64,000 nt of DNA from Symbiodinium natans (GCA_905221605.1 CAJNDS010001935.1:495985-559984); one strand, 5' to 3'. Shown: positions 30,947-40,710, counted from the stretch's first letter. Numbers and translations: made by a program. The notes: a model not told the origin generated them from the sequence alone.

Positions 30947-33900
30947 GGCAGCTACTTGAGAGGAGTGAGCAGAGAGAGAGGTCCATGCGGGAAGTAGTGT
31001 CAACGCAAGCACAGACCCCAAGTGGCCCACCTCTAATCCCTAATGCCGCTCATGCGCCTGTTGAGGCCCCTCTGCCAGCACCATCTCTTGCCCATCAGGT
31101 GCATGATGCCACCTTTCAGGTGTTGGACGCATTGAGGGCGCCTGCGTCTGCATCAGGGTTTTGGTCTAATTTGTGGTCGGGTTTGCAGGGTTCGCAAAGG
31201 TTGCCCAGCAATGCAACCCCACCCGGAAGGGCTGGGCATGTGCGTGAGCCCATGGCTCAATCTGCCCAGGTTGCACAGGTGCCAGGTACTCACAGGGCCT
31301 CTTCTGGCCCAGACCCCACTTTCCAGCCCGAAACCCTAGGTCTGGGGCAGATGAGGGCTGAAGGGGCCAATTCCGGCGCAAGTCCACATTCTCGGCCCAA
31401 AAACATGGGTTTGTCGCAGATTCCAGCAAATCGTCAGGTTTCAGGCGGTTTTGCCAGCACTGCAGGCCAAACGCCGCCCGGGAGGGTCGGGCAGGTGCCC
31501 GACACTCAAGGTTCTCAGGTTTCAGCCGCCGCTGCAGCTCAGGTGCCAAATTCAGTTGTGGACGCGTTGGTTTTGGGGGTGCAGCAGCTGCAAAGCTTGC
31601 AAGCTCAGCAGCTCAAGGTCAAAGGTGACGACGCCCCTGAAGCAGTGAAACCAGGCATCACAACGCTGCCCAAACTTGTTGCCCCTTCCCCGTCAGGTGG
31701 TTCTTTGGAGTTCCAGGATTGGCTTGAGTTGGTCAGCGGATTGATGACAGACTTGTCGGATTCGTCGCAGCTTTGGTGGACAAGCGTCTTGCAGTTGGCG
31801 CGTGATGCCTTTGCCTGTTGGAGCACTTCGTCCCCCGTGGAGCGGTTGAGAGTGGCCCCGGATGACAGGACGGAGATTGTTGAGGGCAAGTGGTCGCGTG
31901 TGAATGCCAGGGCATGTGCCATGTTGTTGGAGTCGTTGGACGCGTCCGTCAAAGCAGACATTATAGCACGCAGGGCAACGCAAAACGCAGCGCACATCAT
32001 GTACCGCTTGCACACGATTTACCAGCCTGGTGGAACCAGCGAGCGTGATCTGATACTCAGGAACTTGCACGACCCACCGCCGTTTGAGGACGTGGCAGCC
32101 GGAGTGAGTCTGTTGAGATCGTGGGGTCGTTGCCATCGCCGTTGTTTGGAGTGTGGTATGGTTGCCCCGGATCCTTCGATCTTGGCCCGTGGGTTGACTA
32201 CTGTGACTGCCCAGCACATAGCCGAAAACGCAGATGTCCAGTTCCGGACGCAGTGCGTGCGCAGCGCGTTGCACATTGATCTGCACCCATCGGGAGATGA
32301 GGTTCTGGATTACCACAAACACCTGTTGGCTGAGTTTGAAACCATGGCTGGGGGGATAGATGCAAGGAAGGTAGATCCCAATCCCAAGGTCCAGGTGTTG
32401 AATGCAGCCGCCGACGCATCAGGTGGTGGAAACCGACCTTCCGGGAAAGGCGCTGGGGGAGGCGGGGCAAAGCCATGCAGGTTCTTCCTCACTGTCAAAG
32501 GGTGTAGAAGTGGGCCCAAGTGCAAATTTGCCCACAACATGAGTGAACTCCCCAAAACTGAAAGGGACAAGAAGTGTTTGGCGTGCGGGTCAGAGGAGCA
32601 TCGTGCAAGAGATTGCAAAGCTGGCAAGGCTACGCAGGACTCAACGGCCCAACCGTCAACGCCAACACTTCAAGCAGCTGACCCCATTCGTGAGTCCGAC
32701 TCAGCTGCCGTGTCATCCACTTCACCCGCGTCTCAACCCATTGTGCCTGCAACTCCGGTGAACGCGAGCATGGTCGAGTTCGTGCAAGAGGCGCTAAGGG
32801 CCATTAGGCAGGTAGAGGCCAACGAAAGGGCAGAAGTTTCAGTCAAAGCATCGGGAGGTGATGCGGCCCGGAATCCCTCTATGCAGAGCTTGACGATCCA
32901 CTGCCCCACGTGCAACCCTACAAACTCGCCCAACAGTCAGCCTGAGGGTGTGAACGTGTTCGGTTTGGTAGATTCCGGCGCAACGCATCCTTTAAGACCA
33001 GCATCGTCACAGGAGGAGTGGCTCGAGGCAGAGCAGGTGGAGGTGGGTTTAGCGGGGGGCCACGCGTCACACATGCGCATCACCAAACACGGGGTGATAC
33101 TCACGCCTCCCGGGAGGGATGGGCTGCCAGCTGCAATTGTGCCGTTGGGACAGCTTGTCACGCGGTTGGGTTACATGTTGGGTTGGACAGCTGATGAGTG
33201 TTTCTTGCGTTCCCCTGAGGGTGAGCTCACCACGTTGAGGGTTCAGAACGGTTGCCCTGTGATTGAGCATGATAGAGCATTGACGCTAATCGCTGAGTTG
33301 GAGGCTCAGCGTAAAAACGCACGCAGCACGTTTGCAAACCGCACTGCAAACGAGGTCTCTTCAACCCTCGTCATAGCCAAAGCACTTCAGGCCTTTGGCT
33401 TGCCCCTTGGAGGGCAGGATGAGCACGTAAGTCCAAGTCTGAACCCAGGATGGGGACATGGAATAAGTGCCCAAATGACCGCGCCCATTTGGCCAGGGCA
33501 AACCCCCCTTTTGGAGCCAAAAAAGGGGGTTTGTGGGACCCAAATTTTGGATCCCAAAGTGTGCCTGCAGCAGTCCTCAACCATTTGGTTCAGGTTGGAC
33601 GCCGACGATGAGTGTGACGACAACCCCACACGATACCAGCTTGATGGTGATGGGGATTCAAGCATCTATGATTTGGACTGGACTCGTCTGCCACTCTCGC
33701 CGCTCGGAAGAGATGGGCCTGCACAGGTGTCAGGTCCACTGCCGTGTTGTCCGGGCAGGTTTAGTTTAGATGGTTTTGGTGGGTTTTGCATGTTTGGGCT
33801 GCGTGAGGTCCAGCCAACAAACTGCCAGGACCTAGCCACCAGGCCAGGAGGAGAGCACGAAACCACAGTGCCCAGCAGTGTTGCAGTTCCAGCAACCTCC

Positions 33901-34815
33901 CCCCGGGAGGGCGGGACCCGCATCGCACGCCAACGTCTGACGGCAAACCTCCTTTTTCAGCTGCTGTTATTGTGTCTGTTGTTGCTTGGCGTGCGTGGCG
34001 CAGTGTTTGCACCGTGCCCTGGTGTCCGGAACCCTCCCGCAGCAGCTTCAGGCACTCCAGTACCGTACTGGGTCGAGGAGGAGCAGTGCGTTAGGTTGTG
34101 GGGTTTGAGCGGTGTCGTGCCGGAGCCTCCTGTCCAGGAGGAGTCCCAACAACCCCTTGCAGAACGTGTGCTGCTCACGACTGTGCGTTTAGCTGCAGCA
34201 GCAGATGGCCTTGTGACAGCAGTTTGTTGTGTCATGCCAGGGTTTTACCTGTTCCGCAAACGTGATCATCCTGTTTGTGCGGTATTCATGCTGTCTGTCT
34301 TTTTGCAAGTCGTAGGTGCCGCCAGCCAGCAGGATGAAGAGCCCGAAGACATGTTGCTTCCAGTTCCCTTAGACGCCGACCTGATGCTTGCAGTTTGCAT
34401 TTTCGGTATCGCGTTTTGTGCCATTGGTTTATGGGAGTTTCTGAAGTGGGGTTTTGCCTTCTTGTCACGCAGAGCCTTCGGCACGAGCAGTGTGCCGCTA
34501 AGCCCGCGAAAGGCACGCAAGCTGCAGCGTCTTCGGGACCGCACGGAGCAAGCAATCCGGGCAGAAATCTCTGAGAGGGAAGCAGCGGCCAGTTCCTCAC
34601 AGCGTCTTGCGACCGCTTCCGGGAGGAATGCGCTAGCTTCCACCAGGCAGGCCGATGAAGCACCAACTCGTTTCTTTGCAACCCCTGAGGGGGAGAAGCT
34701 CCATCGCACCAAGGACTGTCCTGCAATTGCAAGGTCGTCCAATCTTTGCACATTTGAGGTGTGTCAGCGGTGCCACCGGCGTGCACCAGATCACACCACG
34801 CGCAGCACAGGGTAG
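30928..34815 (+). CDS. Retrotransposon gag-protease polyprotein with C-terminal membrane region (1295 aa)
   Basis: The frame is open from 30823; the first ATG is at 30928. Domains in order: coiled coil (1-25); Pro/Gln linker with PPGRAG/PPGRVG motifs; a gag-like helical domain at about 250-480 (LEFQDWLELVSGLM, LHTIYQPGGTSERDL); a CX8CX5CX3H finger (C517, C526, C532, H536); a CX2CX4HX4C knuckle (C550, C553, H558, C563); and a retropepsin centred on D682 in LVDSGATH, with ILTPPGRDG and RVQNGCPVIEHDRAL after it as in other dinoflagellate Copia proteins. Instead of integrase and reverse transcriptase there follow hydrophobic segments at about 1004-1020, 1095-1133 and 1152-1184, and a Cys/His tail (HRTKDCPAI...CTFEVCQRCHRR). 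It could be a structural protein with a membrane-targeting or envelope-like end. Confidence 0.8.
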   Translation: MENQRLRQLLERSEQRERSMREVVSTQAQTPSGPPLIPNAAHAPVEAPLPAPSLAHQVHDATFQVLDALRAPASASGFWSNLWSGLQGSQRLPSNATPPGRAGHVREPMAQSAQVAQVPGTHRASSGPDPTFQPETLGLGQMRAEGANSGASPHSRPKNMGLSQIPANRQVSGGFASTAGQTPPGRVGQVPDTQGSQVSAAAAAQVPNSVVDALVLGVQQLQSLQAQQLKVKGDDAPEAVKPGITTLPKLVAPSPSGGSLEFQDWLELVSGLMTDLSDSSQLWWTSVLQLARDAFACWSTSSPVERLRVAPDDRTEIVEGKWSRVNARACAMLLESLDASVKADIIARRATQNAAHIMYRLHTIYQPGGTSERDLILRNLHDPPPFEDVAAGVSLLRSWGRCHRRCLECGMVAPDPSILARGLTTVTAQHIAENADVQFRTQCVRSALHIDLHPSGDEVLDYHKHLLAEFETMAGGIDARKVDPNPKVQVLNAAADASGGGNRPSGKGAGGGGAKPCRFFLTVKGCRSGPKCKFAHNMSELPKTERDKKCLACGSEEHRARDCKAGKATQDSTAQPSTPTLQAADPIRESDSAAVSSTSPASQPIVPATPVNASMVEFVQEALRAIRQVEANERAEVSVKASGGDAARNPSMQSLTIHCPTCNPTNSPNSQPEGVNVFGLVDSGATHPLRPASSQEEWLEAEQVEVGLAGGHASHMRITKHGVILTPPGRDGLPAAIVPLGQLVTRLGYMLGWTADECFLRSPEGELTTLRVQNGCPVIEHDRALTLIAELEAQRKNARSTFANRTANEVSSTLVIAKALQAFGLPLGGQDEHVSPSLNPGWGHGISAQMTAPIWPGQTPLLEPKKGVCGTQILDPKVCLQQSSTIWFRLDADDECDDNPTRYQLDGDGDSSIYDLDWTRLPLSPLGRDGPAQVSGPLPCCPGRFSLDGFGGFCMFGLREVQPTNCQDLATRPGGEHETTVPSSVAVPATSPREGGTRIARQRLTANLLFQLLLLCLLLLGVRGAVFAPCPGVRNPPAAASGTPVPYWVEEEQCVRLWGLSGVVPEPPVQEESQQPLAERVLLTTVRLAAAADGLVTAVCCVMPGFYLFRKRDHPVCAVFMLSVFLQVVGAASQQDEEPEDMLLPVPLDADLMLAVCIFGIAFCAIGLWEFLKWGFAFLSRRAFGTSSVPLSPRKARKLQRLRDRTEQAIRAEISEREAAASSSQRLATASGRNALASTRQADEAPTRFFATPEGEKLHRTKDCPAIARSSNLCTFEVCQRCHRRAPDHTTRSTG

Positions 34816-35017
34816 GTACTACTCCGCCCTGACGGGCTGGATGCACATCTCATCGTGCATTCATGCCGCATTTTGCCCTTTTCCGCACAAGAGGTGCCCT
34901 GAGAGCCCTCTACACAGTGAGGCCGTCCGGCCAGCTACAGCCTTTCTTCCGTAGGAGCTTGTACCTCCTCCCGGAAGGGACGGACATGTACAGGTTTTTG
35001 ATTGTCGCTTCCTCCTG

Positions 35018-35037
35018 GCGAAGGAGCGAAGGAGGAG
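35018..35037 (+). promoter_or_regulatory. Polypurine tract
   Basis: GCGAAGGAGCGAAGGAGGAG, purine-rich with two C, ends at the base before the 3' LTR. This is the position expected for the plus-strand primer. Confidence 0.75.
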
Positions 35038-35342
35038 TGTGGAAGCGTAGTACCTGCACATGTCTGGTTGTAGCTCGTTGTTTTCCTGTTGCTCCTAGGC
35101 CCAAGCACAGAACGCCTTGAGCATAACACATTTTAATGTATGTATATACTGTAGTGCCGTCGCCTCACTGTAGCGCATAGCATAGCAATCCTTCAAGACT
35201 TTGCTGTTCGTTTTGTTGCCCGCTTGTGTAAAAGAGTTACTCCGCCCGTTGTGTGAGCCATGTCTGCTGGGGAAAGGGATGGGACTGGGGAATTAGCTAC
35301 TCCACTAGTGCCTCCTGCTCAGCCTGCTGGTTCACACCAGCA
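35038..35342 (+). repeat. 3' LTR
   Basis: Matches the 5' LTR at 304 of 305 positions by eye. It carries the same ATG (35260), which here would read only about 28 codons of gag. Confidence 0.95.
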
Positions 35343-35385
35343 CTAAACCTTAAACCCTAAACCCTAAACCCTAAACCCGAAGCCC
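35343..35385 (+). repeat. CCCTAAA tract, right half
   Basis: Continues the tract interrupted at 29749 and ends CCCGAAGCCCGAACC. Confidence 0.9.
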
Positions 35386-35488
35386 GAACCTTGACTGGCG
35401 CTTGCCAGGCGGCACAGGAGAGGCACGAAGAGCCGGAGGTCCAAAGCAGGGCAGCGCCAGACCTCGACGCGTGGAGCATTGGTGCAGT

Positions 35489-35588
35489 GGGATGGTTCCC
35501 CCTTATAGTAAGAGTCCTTCATAGGGATCATAGGACCCCCGTTGAGAATCCCTATTAAGGCCGGTTAGTATAAGGAGGAACATCCCAA
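35489..35588. repeat. MITE-like element, family B
   Basis: Ends GGGATGGTTCCCCCTTATA and inverted TATAAGGAGGAACATCCC. Internal AGTCCTTNATAGGGAT. Other copies: 37318-37404, 41443-41542 and 49706-49790 (right end lost). Confidence 0.85.
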
Positions 35589-35909
35589 ATTGGTGCCGTA
35601 AAGCGACACACAAGGACTTCGCTTGGGTTTCGTGGGCCACTTTTCAGCGATGGGGCGAAGGCAATCTTGCAATCTCACGGCTGTGGTCTGTCAACGATCA
35701 TCACCCATCTTGCTCTCGGACTCTTCTCCCCGAACTCTGAACATCCAAAGTTCTTGACTGCCACACTACACAAGCATCCGTAGCGATTTGTACCGATCAC
35801 CAACCAAGGGCGCTGCAGGGACTCGAACTCGGCCTGCCAACAGGCAGGGTCTACAGCGCTTGGGGCGGGGGTTTTGGATCTCAGATGCAAAGAGCCTTTT
35901 GGTAGGCAT

Positions 35910-36190
35910 TTCAAATGTACAGGCCACAAAGGCTGCTCAGTGATTGATAGTAACTTGGCGGGGGTTTCAGGGTCGCCCTCGTTCGACGACCGGCCTTCTG
36001 CAAGCCGGCATCATCCATGAGGTCGAGGAGGTGCGACAGGGCTTGGAACTCCGCACAGAGACTCCTCGAAGGATGTTGATCAACCATCTGCACCAGGCTT
36101 ACGCGCTGGGCCCCCAAGCGTGAAAATGCGGCTTCTTTGGACTGAGAGATTGCCAGGGAAGAGAAAGCCTTTTCGCCGCTCAGCAACACA
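35910..36190 (-). CDS. 3' exon of an unidentified gene
   Basis: A minus-strand frame to a TGA at about 35911: GEKAFSSLAISQSKEAAFSR, RVSLVQMVDQHPSRSL, FQALSHLLDLMDDAGLQKAG and the end YYQSLSSLCGLYI. It is helix-rich, without gaps or low complexity, and looks like the last exon of an alpha-helical protein. The acceptor is not fixed and no upstream exon was found. Confidence 0.45.
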
Positions 36191-36379
36191 ACCAAGGCCT
36201 GGCAACCTGAACCCCCAAGACCCCAAACTCAGCCAAAGCCCGAACCTGCCAAAAAAAGCTGTCCCTTGACATCCCCTTGACTGACGCGAGCTTATGGAAG
36301 CCCCCCCCCTCCTGTCAACCAGCTCGCTGATGGGCAGCACCCAGGGTCGCAGCAAAGAAGCCCTGCCTCAGATTATCAT

Positions 36380-36500
36380 ATTGCTACTCTCTTATTTTAA
36401 TATAGTTTGTTTTTTAGTTTATTTTATACTATGTTATAGCATATAATATTACATGACATTGTACTGTATTATTAAGCTGTGCTCGGTGATTAGATTCTTA
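36380..36500. other. AT-rich segment
   Basis: TTATTTTAATATAGTTTG and ATAGCATATAATATTACATG: about 100 bp of strongly A+T-rich DNA in an otherwise G+C-rich region. No ORF. Origin or promoter roles cannot be judged. Confidence 0.5.
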
Positions 36501-36502
36501 GG

Positions 36503-37205
36503 TTAGGAATTCATTAGATTCGCCTCGGCTTCCAGCCGAGAGGCGTCCAGAACAAGCAGACCAGGATGTGGCTCTGCTTCCCCCCTTCCCAAGCCTCCCC
36601 CCCCAACCCTGTCGCTGGCATCCTGGGAGCTGCCCAAACCGTTAGGAGAAGCCGAACATCTTTTTACGCTGTTGGGCCCCTCCCCACCGAGAAACCCAGC
36701 CTGAAACCATCCTGGCACCTGGGCCCCCTGGAGACCTCCCTAAAAATCTGGGACCCCATTATTAAATTACATTAGGAACTCCTCACGACCCTTTTTGCAT
36801 CCGGGCTTGGGTGAGCGTGCCGATGAAGAGCTCATGGACCGAAAAACCCACCCCCCGAACTCCCCAAAGCACCCCCACCTGGTCACCCGGGGCTCCGGGC
36901 CCGCACGTGTTCCCTCTCCAAGGAAGCTGTTCTCCTGTGGCTCGGCACACAAGGTGGTTCAGACTTTGGGGTTCCAAGAGCCAACCAACTTTCAGCCCTA
37001 GAGCCTGGGAGTACAACCACAGACTCTTGCGAACGAAAAACCATCAGCCGCTTGATTACGGATGAACTTTCTGCTCTTGCCTTCATGAGGCTTCCCGACA
37101 GCAGCGCCGCCGCCGGCCCGAGGAGGCGCGGATGACGGAGGTCGAACTCCAAGTAGCCTGCTTAAGGGCATGCCTACAGCAGTACTTCGAGGAACCTCTA
37201 GCATA
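36503..37205. other. No gene established
   Basis: Competing minus-strand frames. One (about 37150-37010) reads FDLRHPRLLGPAAALLSGSL, then MKARAESSSVIKRLM and could be an exon. The CCCTTTTTGCATCCGGGCTTGG at about 36788-36810 is the recurrent junction motif. Confidence 0.3.
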
Positions 37206-37317
37206 ACTCAACCATGACATGAACGAAAACACACAAGGGCCGGGAAAGCAAAGGCTCCTCGGCTTTTTAGGGCATCGGATTTGAAGAGCAGGCGAGGCAT
37301 CCGGGCCAGCCGCACTG

Positions 37318-37404
37318 GCAGTTCCCCCTTATACTAACAGTCCTTAATAGGGATTTTAATAGGGGGTACTATTTAAGGACTTTTTGTATAAGAGGGAACA
37401 TCCC
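37318..37404. repeat. MITE-like element, family B
   Basis: GTTCCCCCTTATACTAACAG ... TGTATAAGAGGGAACATCCC. The two ends are inverted copies, and the same CCCAAAT flank follows as at 35588. Confidence 0.85.
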
Positions 37405-37675
37405 AAATCCAACCGCTTAACCCGACTGATTCGGGCACCTTGGCCTTCGAGCTCCGCCCAGGGCAACACATCGTACACAAAGCACATAGTGCAAACAAAG
37501 CGTTCCAACTTTTGGCCCTCTAGCGTGTGAAACATCTTCAGTGTTTTCGTCCGAGATTTATCCCTGTTTTACCTCCCGTCTTTCCTCCTTTTAAGGCGGT
37601 ACCAAGCTCCCGCCAGGCCCAGAAGTCTGAAGCCAAACCCCGAAAGATGCTAAGTGATTGGCACGATAAGCCCGT

Positions 37676-37985
37676 CCTAAACTCCCTAAACCCTGAACAT
37701 CTCTAAACCCCAAACCCCAAACCCGAGACCCCCAAAACACCGTCTGCCAAGGGGCAGAAGACACGGTCCTTGACAAAGAAGCGCTCGCGGCGCCAATCGG
37801 CAGCTCTGGAGCTCGCGATGGCCGAGACCGCGGCCTGAGGGAGTATGAGATTTCGGGCTTAGGGTCTTTTTTCCCTCCTGCGCGTTTAGGAGGTGGTTTA
37901 GGGGTTTAGGGTTTGGGGTTTAGTTTGGGAATTAGGGTTTTTCGCTACCCGTCTCGCCACAGGGTTTTAGGGTTTAGGGTGATTT
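37676..37985 (+). repeat. Degenerate telomere-like tracts, both polarities
   Basis: CCCTAAA-type at 37676-37735 and TTTAGGG-type at 37857-37984. The latter is interrupted by GGGTTTTTCGCTACCCGTCTCGCCAC, a mutated copy of the GCCACCCG tail. Confidence 0.8.
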
Positions 37986-38211
37986 TGAGTGAGTCGCTTA
38001 TTCAGGATTGGAGATGTGCATTTGAACTTTGCCAAGATGAGGCATCAGCAGGTTACTGCTAATCTTAGTGCAAGGCATGAAAAAGATAGCTGGATTTTCG
38101 CAGGGCTCGCAGCATGCAGAAGCCCTGCTTGCCACAATCACCCGACACGCCCCCAAATTTTCGAAACCTTCCAAACCCTGAAGCCCAAACGCCCAGAAAA
38201 TATCTGCAGGA

Positions 38212-38270
38212 ACCCTAAACCCTAAGCCCTAAGCCCTAAACCTTAAACCCTAAAGCCAAAACCCTACAAG
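38212..38270 (+). repeat. CCCTAAA/CCCTAAG tract
   Basis: Six or seven units with CCCTAAG and CCTTAAA variants. Confidence 0.85.
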
Positions 38271-38387
38271 CTGCAACTCTCCACGGCAGCCAGAGCCACC
38301 CGGGCCCGTGCGACGAAGCCCTCCTCAAGGGGCCGCCGGACCCCGAGCTTGCCTCGGCATTCGGGGGGTGCTTCTTTTGCTTCATGT

Positions 38388-38577
38388 TGGTCAGTAGGGA
38401 ATGGGGGCATGAGGTACCCTATATAATCCCTTAAAGGGTATACATGTATATATATATATATTTATTTTTATTTATTTATTTATTTATTTGTGCAGGGCCT
38501 TCATTCCCTCACCCTATATAACCCCCTAAAGGGTATATGCAGGGCCCATTTTTTCCCTCATTCCCTGCTAACCAGCT
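38388..38577. repeat. MITE-like element, family C, with ATTT microsatellite
   Basis: TAGGGAATGGGGGCATGAGG...CCCTATATAATCCCTTAAAGGG on the left and CCCTATATAACCCCCTAAAGGG...CCCTCATTCCCTGCTAACC on the right. A TATATA/(ATTT)n run at 38445-38490 sits in the middle. Second copy at 39999-40091. Confidence 0.8.
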
Positions 38578-38696
38578 GTAAGCTTGTTGGTCATCCCTGT
38601 GGTTCAGGGGTTTTTTTCTGGCAGCCTCGCAATCACACTGCAGGCGTGCAAAACGTCCGTCGTCAGTGCAACTAAGATGAACAAGGGGGTTAAAGG

Positions 38697-38752
38697 CTTA
38701 ACGCTTAGGGTTTAAGGTTTAAGGTTAGGTTTAGGTTAAGGTTAAGGGGTCG
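38697..38752 (+). repeat. Decayed TTTAGGG tract
   Basis: CTTAGGGTTTAAGGTTTAAGGTTAGG: mutated units. Confidence 0.7.
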
Positions 38753-39133
38753 TCCTTGAGTTGTTTTTTCAGGGTGCTTGTGCGTCGTGCTTAGCGTTCC
38801 GGATTCGGGCTTCGGGCTCCCCAAGCTCGCGACTTGGGCGCGGTGGCATTCTCAACATTCGCCACCAAGCTCACCAAAGAAAACCACTTTACATGTCCAA
38901 GAGCTTTCGGGCTCTCTCTCGCTCCCTCTTTCTTTCTCGCTCGTCTCTCGTCGGCGATGACTACAAGGGTGCTCTCCTGCAGATGGCACCTGACTTCAAT
39001 ATAAACATGATGGTAACGGTCTGGGGGGGGAGTTCTGATGGCGCTTGTTTGCCGTTAACGGCCTTTCTGGGTGTGGCTTCTTCGTCCAAACAAGAGCGCG
39101 GGATCTTAGTGCATCCATCATCGTGTGCTTAAC

Positions 39134-39232
39134 GGGCCCAAGATTGCTTAATTAGGGAATGTACCTTAAATCATATTAAGGATCCCTATCTGGTTTAAGG
39201 AATATTCCCTAATTCAGCAATATTTGGGCTCT
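39134..39232. repeat. MITE-like element, family D
   Basis: GGGCCCAAGATTGCTTAATTAGGGAAT and the inverted ATTCCCTAATTCAGCAATATTTGGGCTC. The better-preserved copy is at 40968-41076. Confidence 0.85.
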
Positions 39233-39383
39233 TTGGGTGCTGCCAAGCGGCCGAGGAGCCGCTCGGTGCCGATGATGCCGAAGTTGTCCTTTGAACTGAG
39301 GCAAAAAACGCGTCCTGCTTTTAAGAGGCCATTCAGATGGGTTTAGACGGTTTAGATCTTAATTTGACTCATTCGGCTAGCAG

Positions 39384-39690
39384 CTAAAGCCTGCTAACCC
39401 AGGACGCCGCCAAGTTTCGACCTGCCAGGCTCGCAGCAAGGCGTTCCTGGCGCGCAGGGCAGGGCCTATGGGAAGCCCTCAATTTCCCCAAGCACCCAGG
39501 GCTCGAATCTGCAAGTCTGGAGGTGTCCGGAATCGAAAGCCCCAGGCCCCAAGCTTCCACTTCCACAAAGCGCCCAGATCGCAGCCGCGGGGCGAGCCGG
39601 AGAAAGCATCCTCCCGAAGCCAGGCTGCAGCAAAGGCGTCGATCTGCGCTCGAGAATTCAGATGCAATCCAAACAAGGGCTACATGAAGT
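39384..39690 (-). CDS. Possible exon
   Basis: The minus strand reads AQIDAFAAAWLREDAFSGSP, then RGCDLGALWKWKLGAWGFRF. It looks partly coding but no domain or splice pair is clear. Confidence 0.25.
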
Positions 39691-39707
39691 AGGGTTTATT
39701 TTACTGT

Positions 39708-39790
39708 TCTTGGTGAGTGTCTATAAGGTTCCTTTTTCAAATTGGTGAGTGTTTATTGGGTGTCCTTTTGGGGATGCAAGAAACATAAAC
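39708..39790 (+). repeat. Dispersed repeat shared with 4604-4710
   Basis: CTTGGTGAGTGTCTATAAGG, ATTGGTGAGTGTTTATTGGG and TGTCCTTTTGGGGATGCAAG, the same series as the reverse strand at 4604-4710. Confidence 0.75.
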
Positions 39791-39998
39791 TCTACATCAT
39801 ATCACGATGTCTCTGTCTCTTCGTGCAGAAGAAAAACCAAAGCTGGATTTCAGAGCTTAAGACGGGCTCAAGCCTACGGCCCCATACGACCCGAATACAG
39901 CAAGTCACTTGAAACTCTAAAGCAGTTTTGGTACAGCTCTTGGGTGTTGAGCCCAAAAGACACCCCATAACCTCGGCCTTCCCCCTCTTCTTAGTGTT

Positions 39999-40091
39999 GG
40001 CTAGCAGGGAATGAGGGAATGAGCCCTACATATACTTTCTACCCTTTAAGGGATTATACAGGGCACCTCATTCCCCCATTCCCCTGCTAGC
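39999..40091. repeat. MITE-like element, family C
   Basis: GGCTAGCAGGGAATGAGGG and the inverted CCCCATTCCCCTGCTAGC, around CTACCCTTTAAGGGATTATA. Confidence 0.85.
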
Positions 40092-40384
40092 TTCCCCTTT
40101 GTTTGGACCCAGACTCCTGAAGTCAGCTAGGAAAGGCCTTTGACAAACTTTCTGTCCAGGCAAAGACACATACTTTCTGCCAAATTGTCAATCACTGAGC
40201 TCAGACTCTTTACATTGAGCTAATCGTTCAAGCCGTCTTTGTTGCTTCAAAGCCAACCTCCGTCGCCGGTGGGCTTCCCTCAAGTCTTCAAGATTCGTGG
40301 GCAATGTTCCTCCGCAGTTGGCTTCATGAATACTCACATCAGGACCTGGCACTACGCTCGAAGAGCACGAAGAAACTGCTAGCT

Positions 40385-40465
40385 TCCCTAAACCCTAAAC
40401 CCCTAAACCCCTAAACCCCTAAACCCTAAACCCCTAAACCCTAAACCCTAAACCCTAAACCCTCA
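40385..40465 (+). repeat. CCCTAAA array
   Basis: About ten units, including several CCCCTAAA. Confidence 0.95.
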
Positions 40466-40607
40466 CCAACACTAAGTCTTCCACAGCCCCGCGGGGCCTT
40501 CTCGGCCAGCAGCTCCCCCAAAGCCTCGCAGCCGGGGAGCTCCAGGTCCGCCAGTGACGCCAGCGGCTGGGTCTCCAGGGCTGCCATCTGAGAGCCTGGG
40601 TTGTAGT

Positions 40608-40710
40608 TTAGGGTTTCTAGGGTTTCGAGGGTTTGTAGGGTTTTTAGGGTTTTTTAGGGTTTAGGGTTTAGGGTTCAGGGTTTAGATTTTAGGGGTTTAG
40701 GGTCTAGGGG
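40608..40710 (+). repeat. Degenerate TTTAGGG tract
   Basis: GTTTAGGGTTTCTAGGGTTTCGAGGG and similar, diverged units. The 40.7-40.96 kb stretch after it has competing frames on both strands and no clear gene. Confidence 0.8.

Larger units (their letters stand above)
29750..35342 (+). mobile_element. LTR retrotransposon (Copia-like gag-protease), non-autonomous, 5593 bp
   Basis: Two 305-bp LTRs differ at one position (29852 T, 35140 A). Their ends are TG...CA and they are flanked by a CTAAA target duplication. A primer-binding site follows the left LTR and a purine tract precedes the right LTR. The interior codes for a gag-like region, a CCCH finger, a CCHC knuckle and a DSGATH protease. No integrase zinc finger, DDE region, reverse-transcriptase YxDD or RNase H can be seen; the final third instead carries hydrophobic segments. 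Near-identical LTRs mean a recent insertion, so an autonomous relative must have supplied reverse transcriptase and integrase. The target was a telomere-like CCCTAAA tract. Confidence 0.93.

Noticed and set aside
35790-35870. Possible tRNA on the minus strand (GAGTTCGAGTCCC resembles a B box)
   Set aside because: The T-stem does not pair, no proper A box lies at the right distance and no cloverleaf forms; only an outer stem and one hairpin.
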